Source: Neptuniibacter sp. UBA6509 (lineage in GTDB: Bacteria; Pseudomonadota; Gammaproteobacteria; Pseudomonadales; Balneatricaceae). Taken from it: 64,000 bases of DNA. Under the pieces are notes generated by a model. That model worked only from the letters and a program-made list of their open reading frames with translations. It did no database searches and was not told where the DNA came from. Below are positions 44,535 through 52,500 of this stretch, piece by piece. A program made the position numbers and the translations under genes. The number at the start of each line of letters is the position of its first letter. Position 1 is the first letter of the stretch. The stretch spans positions 1 to 64,000 of the forward strand of contig DJLT01000049.1 of assembly GCA_002435145.1 (NCBI GenBank), in the 5' to 3' direction.

Positions 44535-45845
44535 TTGGATGATTATAATCAGTGGCTAGAAGCGATTGGACAGATGGTGCCGAATACTCAATCAGCCATT
44601 ATTGCATTTACATCTGATCATGAAAGCAAGGCAGAAAAGAAGGCTTGCTGGCCGAATAATGATTTTGTTTCAGATGAGCTTAATTCGCTTGTCGCTTTTT
44701 CGATATCTCAGCAATCTAGTTCTACATCGGCTGTATCAGGAAGTAATTATCGGACGGTGCTGCCTATCATGTCGTCAGATAATGAAGTTGTTTGCTATCT
44801 AGGAATTGAAGTTAATCTAGGGAATGGGTCTCAGGAATCGGTAAAACGCATTGTTGAGTGGTCAGGCGTGTGGTTAGGTTTATTGTTGCAGCAAGATAGT
44901 GAAAAAAAACGGTTGCATAATTCCACCCCAGCAACTGTTAACGATCTAGATAACTCGCTTGCCGTATCTTCTTTACAAGCTAATGCCCCCTTAATTGATT
45001 CAGCCGAATCGTCAGTGAGTTCCTTTAAGAATCATCTGTTGTACCGTTATAAATACCTGTTTGTTTTTTTTGTTATAACGCTATTTTTATTTATTCCTGT
45101 TGAATATCGCATCTCTGTTGATGCTGTTATTGAGGGGGAAATTGAATCCCCTATTATTGCTCCTTTTGATGGTTATATAAAATCCTCAAAATTTAAAGCG
45201 GGTGATCAGGTGGATATATCTACAGTCATTGCTGAATTAGATGAGAGAGATATTTCTCTTAAATTAAATAAGCTAAAAGGTCAGTTCCAAGAGAAAGAGA
45301 ACTCATACCGCCAGGTGCTGGCAAGCGGGGAACGTGGAAAAGCAGAAGTTCTGAAAGCTAAGATGGCACAGTTAAGTGCTCAAATAGAGACAGTTACACT
45401 CGCGTTAAGTCAGACGGAGCTGCGCTCTCGAATCTCAGGTGTGCTCATTAGCGGAGATTTAAGCCGCTCCATAGGAGCACCGGTTAACAAAGGGGATGTT
45501 CTATTTAAGATAGCTCCTCTTGACCAATATCGAACGATGTTACGTATAAAAGAAGCTGATATTAGATTTATGCAGCAGGGCTTGAGCGCTCAGCTTAAGT
45601 TGACCTCATTACCTTCAGATACTTACACCGTTGAGTTACAAAAACCTTCTCCTGTTTTTACTGATGAGAATAACGAAGTGATTTATCTTGCTGAGGCTGT
45701 GATGGAGGAGGGTAATTATTCAGCTTTACGTCCCGGAATGGAGGGGATCGCTAAAGTAAATGTAGGTTCTTATAGTTTAGGGTGGAGCTTATTTCATCAT
45801 TTTAGTGATTGGGTTCGGATGCAGTATTGGGCACTGAAACCATGA
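44535..45845 (+). CDS. HlyD-type membrane fusion protein with cytoplasmic GAF-like N-terminus
   Basis: The 436-residue protein starts at TTG (AGGGA about eight bases upstream; the next in-frame ATG would lose conserved-looking sequence). Residues 1-130 are cytoplasmic and look GAF-like (SNYRTVLPIMSSDNEVVCYLGIEVNLGNGSQESVKRIVEWSG in successive strands). One membrane helix lies near 167-188 (LFVFFVITLFLFIPVEY). Then comes an HlyD-type barrel-sandwich/hairpin region (GEIESPIIAPFDGYIKSS, GDQVDISTVIAELDE, a coiled hairpin, RSRISGVLISGDLSRSIGAPVNKGDVLFKIAP, LRPGMEGIAKV). Such adaptors bridge an inner-membrane pump to an outer channel. The stop overlaps the next start as ATGA. It begins the eight-gene LEPR-XLL operon. 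Confidence 0.82.
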   Translation: MDDYNQWLEAIGQMVPNTQSAIIAFTSDHESKAEKKACWPNNDFVSDELNSLVAFSISQQSSSTSAVSGSNYRTVLPIMSSDNEVVCYLGIEVNLGNGSQESVKRIVEWSGVWLGLLLQQDSEKKRLHNSTPATVNDLDNSLAVSSLQANAPLIDSAESSVSSFKNHLLYRYKYLFVFFVITLFLFIPVEYRISVDAVIEGEIESPIIAPFDGYIKSSKFKAGDQVDISTVIAELDERDISLKLNKLKGQFQEKENSYRQVLASGERGKAEVLKAKMAQLSAQIETVTLALSQTELRSRISGVLISGDLSRSIGAPVNKGDVLFKIAPLDQYRTMLRIKEADIRFMQQGLSAQLKLTSLPSDTYTVELQKPSPVFTDENNEVIYLAEAVMEEGNYSALRPGMEGIAKVNVGSYSLGWSLFHHFSDWVRMQYWALKP

Positions 45846-47950
45846 AAGAGGGAGGGGTAGAAGTTCAAGGTGGTTATGACCTTATTCATACACTTGGTGA
45901 TCGAAACCTTCGCTTGAAGCCAAATGTAAAATTACATTCTCAGGCTGAGACGAAAGATCAGTATGTTGTAGAAAGTTATAACGGTGAGCAATTTTTCTAT
46001 TGTGATGCAGATACTGTTAGGTTAATGCGTGCCTTAGATGGGCACAGATCTTTAAAACAAGTGATAGATGAATTACAGATTGATCATCATTGCTACCCAG
46101 AATTAGAGAAGGCTATATCTAAATTTATTAAGTATGGGCTTCTGTCAGGTTTTGAAATTTCACAAAATAAACGAAAATGGTGGCAATCTTTTAAACAACC
46201 TATAGCGATGAAGTTCCCGTTATTTAACCCTGATGCATTTTTAAATCATATTTATAGATTTACAGGCTCTATTTTTAATCGTTTTTTTATTGTTCTTTTT
46301 ATCTCTTTATTAAGCCTTTCTATTTATCAACTTCCCCTGCAATGGGAGTCTATTCAGGTCCATTGGCAGAGCCGTTTTTTTGATCCTGTAAACGGTATTT
46401 TGTTGGTTTGTGCTTATGTGTTTTTAAAGGCTCTACATGAAATAGCCCATGGGCTCGTCGTAAAAAGGTATGGCGGGGTTGTGAATGAGTGTGGGATTTT
46501 TATGTTGGTTTTTCTTCCCCTTCCATATGTTGATACGTCATCAAGTTATGCCTTTCCTGAGCGCAGACATCGGCTTCTTGTCGGGGCTGCGGGCATGTGG
46601 GTCGAATTGATCATAGCGATGAGTGCATTCCTTGCGTGGCAAAATTCCACACCAGGTTATTGGGCGGACTTTCTATTTAATGTCGTGTTTGTTGGTAGTT
46701 TTAGTACCTTAATCTTTAACCTCAATCCTTTAATGAGATTTGATGGGTACTACATATTGTCTGATTATTTAGGCGTGTTTAATTTAAATGCGCGATCTAG
46801 GGAGGCTTTAGGTGCAGTTGTTAAGAAGTTTTTTTTCAAATTAGATACCTCTATAGACTGGAATATTTCAAATACAATAAAGGGGTGGTTGATCGCTTAT
46901 GCGCTATGTGCTGCTCCTTATAGATTGTTTATTGGCCTCGTTATCGCTTTGTATCTGTCAGGAAAGTTTTTTATTTTTGGTATTTTATTAGCCTTATGGC
47001 TCTTATTGCAGATTTTAGTGTTCCCCATTATTAGGCATACGATTTCTGTTTATCAGAATGCTCGTAAGGAGCATCAGACTATACGTTTCTTTATGGTTGT
47101 GTCTGTGTTTATAGCAGCAGTATTTTCTACAGTATTTCTCTTAAATTTTCGTTTTACTGATAGTCAAATTGCTATGGTTATCACGCCCGAGAATCAGAGC
47201 GTTATGACGTTAGAAAGTGGTGTTGTAGTGTCGCTGAACTTTCAGTCAGGACAACAGGTTGAGAAAGGGCAACTTTTAGTTCAGTTAGAGAATCAGGAGC
47301 TTCTACTTCAGTTAAAAAATGCACAAGGCTTATTGGATGAGTATAAATCACAATATCGTTTAGTCGGTTTAAATAGCATCTCTATAGCCCAAAGCTGGCA
47401 AGAAAAAATCTCTATACAGCAGAAGGAGGTTGAGCTAATACAACAGCGCTTAGATGGGTTAAGTTTAGTTGCGCCAGCAAATGGTGAATTTGTCCTCTCC
47501 CGAGAGCAAGATCTGCTGGGTCGGTATCTTCCTAGGGGTGAGGTTATAGCGCATGTTTATAAGCCTGAAGACGTTAAAGTATTAGCGGTTGTATCGGAAG
47601 AGCAAGTTCGAAAACTAAATTCGGGGGTTGACTCAATTGAGGTGAAGTTTAATACAAACCCATATCAAGCTTATAAAGGCTCAATGTTAAGAATTGAGCC
47701 AGCAGCTCAAAATGAACTTCCTTCGCGATTTTTAGGTAGTAGTGCGGGAGGTGAAGTACCTGTCGATAGTCGAGATCAAACCGGTTTGAAATCTATATCC
47801 CCGTTTTTTGTGGTAGAAATAGTGGTGGAACGAGATGTTGAAGCATATATGCCTGCTATGGGTACGGTACGTTTTTCGTATAAAGAAATGACTTTATCTA
47901 ATTATGTTTTAGCCGATATATATCATAATCTTATCCAAAGTTTGCACTAG
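45842..47950 (+). CDS. PqqD-like / M50 site-2 protease / HlyD fusion protein
   Basis: This 702-residue protein starts at ATG 45842, overlapping the previous stop (ATGA). The frame extends upstream to a TTG at 45809, which I reject. Residues 20-110 resemble a PqqD-type peptide-binding winged helix (YVVESYNGEQFFYCDADTVRLMRALDG, SLKQVIDEL). The centre is an M50 intramembrane metalloprotease: HEIAH at 199-203 within a membrane helix, and NPLMRFDGYYILSD further on supplying the third zinc ligand aspartate. About six to eight membrane helices surround it. The C-terminal 250 residues are a barrel-sandwich/hairpin adaptor (ESGVVVSLNFQSGQQVEKGQLLVQLEN, VAPANGEFVLSREQDLLGRYLPRGE). A protease linked to an export adaptor and a peptide-binding domain suggests cleavage and export of a specific client; the neighbour at 49564 is the best candidate. 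Confidence 0.85.
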   Translation: MKEGGVEVQGGYDLIHTLGDRNLRLKPNVKLHSQAETKDQYVVESYNGEQFFYCDADTVRLMRALDGHRSLKQVIDELQIDHHCYPELEKAISKFIKYGLLSGFEISQNKRKWWQSFKQPIAMKFPLFNPDAFLNHIYRFTGSIFNRFFIVLFISLLSLSIYQLPLQWESIQVHWQSRFFDPVNGILLVCAYVFLKALHEIAHGLVVKRYGGVVNECGIFMLVFLPLPYVDTSSSYAFPERRHRLLVGAAGMWVELIIAMSAFLAWQNSTPGYWADFLFNVVFVGSFSTLIFNLNPLMRFDGYYILSDYLGVFNLNARSREALGAVVKKFFFKLDTSIDWNISNTIKGWLIAYALCAAPYRLFIGLVIALYLSGKFFIFGILLALWLLLQILVFPIIRHTISVYQNARKEHQTIRFFMVVSVFIAAVFSTVFLLNFRFTDSQIAMVITPENQSVMTLESGVVVSLNFQSGQQVEKGQLLVQLENQELLLQLKNAQGLLDEYKSQYRLVGLNSISIAQSWQEKISIQQKEVELIQQRLDGLSLVAPANGEFVLSREQDLLGRYLPRGEVIAHVYKPEDVKVLAVVSEEQVRKLNSGVDSIEVKFNTNPYQAYKGSMLRIEPAAQNELPSRFLGSSAGGEVPVDSRDQTGLKSISPFFVVEIVVERDVEAYMPAMGTVRFSYKEMTLSNYVLADIYHNLIQSLH

Positions 47951-48011
47951 TATATTAACTAGCGTAAATATATATGAGCTATTGTTTTTTATTGTTTCTG
48001 AAGGGGTATTA

Positions 48012-48929
48012 ATGAGGCAGTCTTTTAAACGTTTGAGCATTATTTTTGCTGTTCTGTATAGCGTTAATATCCATGCTGAAGATCTGACTTTCCCTACTGT
48101 CGATTGTGTTATTACACCGAGTAAAGTTATTGAGATAAGTGCTGCGGTGCCCGGTGTTGTAGAAGCGTTATATGTCGATCGAACTCAACCTGTATCTAAA
48201 GGGCAGCTTTTAGGCGAGTTAAAAGCGGATGTTGAGAAGGCCAATGTTCGATTAGCACAAGCTCGTACGGAGATGAGATCGGAATTATCCGCTGAACAAG
48301 TAAATCTTAAATACGATCGTCTTCAGTCCAGCCGTGTGAATCAATTAGCTGAAAGGCAATTGGCGTCCTCTCAGAATCTTGATGAAGCGGCAAGGATAAA
48401 GCAAGTTACGTACTGGCGTCTTAAGCAAGCGGAAGAAACACTAAAGTTACGGGAACTCGAGTTGACTCGAAGTCAGGCGCAGCTTGAAGAAAAAAAGGTT
48501 TATTCAACGATTAATGGGCTTGTTGCGGAACGATATAAGAATGAAGGTGAATATGTAGAAGAGGAACCTATTTTTAGGTTGGTACAACTAAACCCTCTAT
48601 ACATTGAAACAGTATTCCCTATGGGGTATTACGGTAAAATACATAAGGGAATGACGGCAACAATTTACCCGGAAATAGACCAAGAGAAAGGGTATTCCGT
48701 TAGTGTTGATCTTATTGATTCACTCGGCGATGCAGCGAGCGGTACCTTTGGTGTTAGGTTGATACTCGATAATGCGGACCACCAAATTCCTGCGGGTTTA
48801 AAGTGTTTTTTGCAGTTAGATGAAACGCAAGCTCAGCCGGCGGAACCGAATATAAAGCAGGAAGCACCTTCATCGAAGAAAGAGGTCGCTGTGGGTAAAG
48901 TATCTACAGGCCAACTAAAAAAACGATGA
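48012..48929 (+). CDS. Periplasmic adaptor protein (HlyD/RND type)
   Basis: This 305-residue protein starts at ATG 48012, chosen because AAGGGG at 48001-48006 is five bases upstream; the longer frame from 47982 has no ribosome site. A signal peptide ends near NIHA. The adaptor follows: lipoyl-like half (VIEISAAVPGVVEALYVDRTQPVSKGQLLGEL), coiled hairpin (EKANVRLAQARTEMRSELSAEQ and so on), second half (KKVYSTINGLVAERYKNEGEYVEEEPIFRLVQLNPLYIETVFP). This is the second stand-alone adaptor in the operon; a fused third is in the M50 protein. The stop overlaps the next start as ATGA. No ABC or RND pump gene is present nearby. Confidence 0.85.
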   Translation: MRQSFKRLSIIFAVLYSVNIHAEDLTFPTVDCVITPSKVIEISAAVPGVVEALYVDRTQPVSKGQLLGELKADVEKANVRLAQARTEMRSELSAEQVNLKYDRLQSSRVNQLAERQLASSQNLDEAARIKQVTYWRLKQAEETLKLRELELTRSQAQLEEKKVYSTINGLVAERYKNEGEYVEEEPIFRLVQLNPLYIETVFPMGYYGKIHKGMTATIYPEIDQEKGYSVSVDLIDSLGDAASGTFGVRLILDNADHQIPAGLKCFLQLDETQAQPAEPNIKQEAPSSKKEVAVGKVSTGQLKKR

Positions 48930-49519
48930 ATACCCAAGAAAACGATCGTACTCAAGTTAGCAGCCATAAAGCCTCCTTGGCTATTACAGAATCGCAAGAT
49001 GGAGGGGCTTTAAAAGTAGAACAAGCTGAGAATAGAGATGCTAGCAGGGGTGAGGCTCAAAAGGCGGAACTTGATGAACTAGAATCTGTTGAAAACGAGT
49101 CTATTGTCATCAAGACCCAACAACGAAAATTGGGTCCATACACAAGTCAAACTCAACTTTTGAAGGCGACTCAGATCTTAGAAAAGAATGATGTTCACTA
49201 TACTGTTGATGTGGTCGATCGCACTGAAAAGATTGGTTACATGGTGGTTTCATCTAATGACTATACTCAGAATACAGCAATACTGTTGACGCAGTTTACT
49301 AAGGCTGGCGTTAAAGATATGGGGCCATTACCTAAATCAAGCTATGGTGGTCGTATCTCATTTGGCGTTTATAAAGGGCCGGTTCAAGCAGAAACGAGGA
49401 AGGTGAAACTTTTCGAGTTAGGTATCAACGCAGAGGTGATTCCGCGTTCTAAGCAGGTTAAAACCTATTGGCTCTCTGTGGATAAGATAACCCCATCGGT
49501 ATTAGATAGACTTATATAG
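48926..49519 (+). CDS. SPOR-like domain protein
   Basis: The 197-residue protein is translationally coupled to the preceding gene (ATGA). The first 60 residues are acidic and disordered. Then come two SPOR-like halves: LGPYTSQTQLLKATQILEKNDVHYTVDVV and GGRISFGVYKGPVQAETRKVKLFELGINAEVIPRS in separate strands, with the typical GPY..Q.QL and SFGVYK signatures. SPOR domains bind denuded peptidoglycan or partner proteins. No signal peptide or membrane segment is visible, so it would act in the cytoplasm or be delivered by partners. Its constant place before the LEPR-XLL gene suggests a role in that protein's handling, which is inference. Confidence 0.7.
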   Translation: MNTQENDRTQVSSHKASLAITESQDGGALKVEQAENRDASRGEAQKAELDELESVENESIVIKTQQRKLGPYTSQTQLLKATQILEKNDVHYTVDVVDRTEKIGYMVVSSNDYTQNTAILLTQFTKAGVKDMGPLPKSSYGGRISFGVYKGPVQAETRKVKLFELGINAEVIPRSKQVKTYWLSVDKITPSVLDRLI

Positions 49520-49563
49520 AACACTCTCAAGGTTATATTGAAAAGTGTAGAGGGAGACGTTTT

Positions 49564-52500
49564 TTGGCTACGAGCTCTAAATCCGAAGAGTCTACTTTGG
49601 AGTCTCAATTGAGGCGTAAATCAAGTCGCTTCGTTTTTGAATTGCTTGAACCTCGTGTCATGTTGTCAGCAGATCCTCTACCGCAATCTGAAGATGTGAT
49701 CTCAGAGGATAACTCTGGATCTAATGATTTTTTAGATGAGGCAGACACCCTTTTAATTTCCTCTAGCCTGACTCCATCATCAAGCTTTCCATCCCCGTTG
49801 GTATCTGAAGAGTTTCAAACGCTCAAGGATGCTGATCTATTCTTGCCGACCATTGAAGTGCCGCAAAATAATGTGGCTACGGAATTGATTTTTATTGATG
49901 GAGGGGTTGAGGATATTGATGGGCTTCTAGAGCTCATAGATACGTCAGCTGAGGGTACCGAATATTTTATTTATGAATTAAATGAAACTGAATCTGGGTT
50001 AAAACAGATCTCGGAGCGGTTAGCGAATCATTCTCAAATTGATGCCGTTCATATTTTAAGCCATGGTTCTGGAGAAGGATTACAGTTAGGTAGCGATTGG
50101 GTGACGCAGAATACCCTTAAAGAAAATTCGAATCTGTTAGAAAGTTGGGGCGAAAGTTTAGATGAGCACGCTGATCTTTTGCTTTATGGCTGTGACTTGG
50201 CAGCATCTCCGAGTGGCCTTAGCTTTATTCATACTCTTCAGTCTCTGACTCAAGCTGATATTGCAGCCAGTAATGATCTTACTGGTAATGCAATTTCACA
50301 AGGCGATTGGGAGCTTGAGTATCAGCTTGGTGAAATTAATCATGCACTGATGTTAGATACGTCACTTGATACTCAATGGTTGGGTACCTTGGCAGTTTAT
50401 GATGTTACCACCACTGATGACGTTATCGACGCTGGGGATGGTTTATTGTCTCTACGTGAAGCGGTCATTGCCGCGAATGCTAATGCTGGGACCGATACGA
50501 TCAATTTGTCAGCTGGAACCTATACGCTTTCAATAGCATCAGGTGGGACGGCTGAAGTTAAAGAGCATCTAAATATCACGGACTCACTTTCAATTGTTGG
50601 GGCTGGTACGGGGTTAACGTTTATTGATGGCGGCAATAATTTCAAAATAGCGGAGTACGAAGCCTCAGCAATTACTAATAGTCTCTCTGATCTTACGCTT
50701 CAAAATGGTTCTGAAACCGGTAATGCTGGCGCAATAGAAATTAGTGATGCTGCTACTAGTTTAACCATAACCGATGTGGAAATAGTCGATTCAACTTCGA
50801 GTAGCCGCGGTGGGGCAATTCACAATAACGGGACATTGGTTTTAGAAAGGGTCACGCTTGCGGGTAATACCGGGCAATTTGGAGGCGCGATTTATAATGA
50901 AGCTAGTGGTAATTTAACTGCTATTAATTCTACTTTGAGTGGTAATAGTGCTCAATTTGGTGGCGGTATATACAGTGAGGGAACTGTCACTCTAACGAAT
51001 GTCACAGTAACAAACAATGCTGCAACGAACTCAGGAGGCGGTATTGATATATTTGCAGGTACTGTAACTCTGAGTAACAGCATTGTTGCTGGAAATACGG
51101 CAGTGACGAGCTCTCCGGATGTACTCGGTGATTTTACCAGCGATGGTAATAACATTATTGGCGATGCAAGTGGCGCGACGGGTTTTGGCAGTGATTTAAT
51201 TGGTGATCCTAATCTAGATGTTCTAGCCGATAATGGCGGTGAAACTCGAACCCATGCTTTATTAACCGGTAGTATCGCAATTGATGCAGGTACAGATACC
51301 GGTGCCCCCGCAGATGATCAACGTGGTGTGGCGCGCATAAACACAGATATAGGTTCATATGAAGTTGTCACTAATCAAGAGCCTACGCTGAGTATCACTT
51401 CTCTGAACCCCTCGTTTACTGAGGGAGGGAGTGCAGAGGCTCTGTTTAATAGCGCTTCTGCAGATACGGTTGACGTAGGCCAGACTTTTGAAGAATTAGG
51501 ATTAACTGTTACGAATGTGACTGATGGCTCAGATGAAATAATCAGTATAAATGGCGTGTTAATCGCTCTAACTCATTTGAATACAGGGACCGTTTCCGGT
51601 TTTACTTATAACGTTACACTATCGGGGACAACGGCAACGCTGGTACTCAGTAGCGGTAATGTAAATAATGCAGCCATGAATACACTTCTGAATAGCCTGA
51701 GTTATCAAAATACCAGCCAAGATCCTACAGCCGCGACACGACGAATTACACTGGATTACATTCAGGATGATGGCGGGAGTGGTGGTGATTCAGATAATCG
51801 TTTAGATCTGGGCAATTTTTCAGATATATCTGTAAATGCAGAAAATGATTTGGCTGTTATTGGCAATAAAACACTTACGCTGTCTCAGGGCGATACTGTT
51901 GTCATTGATGCTTCACATTTATCTGCAATGGATGTTGATAACAGTGACTTAAGCCTACGTTTTGATATCACCAATGTGAGCAATGGGTATTTTGCGCTGA
52001 CGTCTGATACAAGTACGGCTATATCGAGTTTCACACAAGCACAAATAAGTTCATCAAGTGTTGTTTTTATTCATGATGGTGGAGAGTTAGCCCCTGTCTT
52101 TGATATCTCTGTTTACGATGGAACTGGCTCTAGTGCGGTTGAAAGTGCCAGTGTTAATTTTACGGATACATCTGATGGGGTACTGTGGGTATCGATTGAT
52201 GGCGACGAAGGTTCTGGTAATGGTATTCCTGGACTGGATGGATCCAATGTTGATAAGGGGGATGTGTTACAGCAAGCGGGTCCTGATTTCGCATTAGGAG
52301 AGGCCGGTACCGATGGAACCTTTAGTGTTGCTTTTGATATATCGCAGTTCTCTTCTCAAGATGATACTAACGGCCTTCATTATCTAACCAGTAGTGTATC
52401 TATCGGTTTAATCAACCCCATCGTACTTCAAGCCGGAGATTTAATTCTTTCTAGCTCACAGGATATGACCCTTACCAGTAACGGTGTAGCTTCCCCCGCA

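Noticed and set aside
44362..44559. 65-codon plus-strand frame between the terminator and the first adaptor gene
   Set aside because: It overlaps the adaptor start, has no ribosome site, and its hydrophobic, cysteine-rich translation matches no family; probably chance.
45809..45841. Earlier TTG start for the M50 fusion protein
   Set aside because: It would overlap the previous gene by 37 bases without a ribosome site; the ATGA overlap at 45842 is the usual coupled start.
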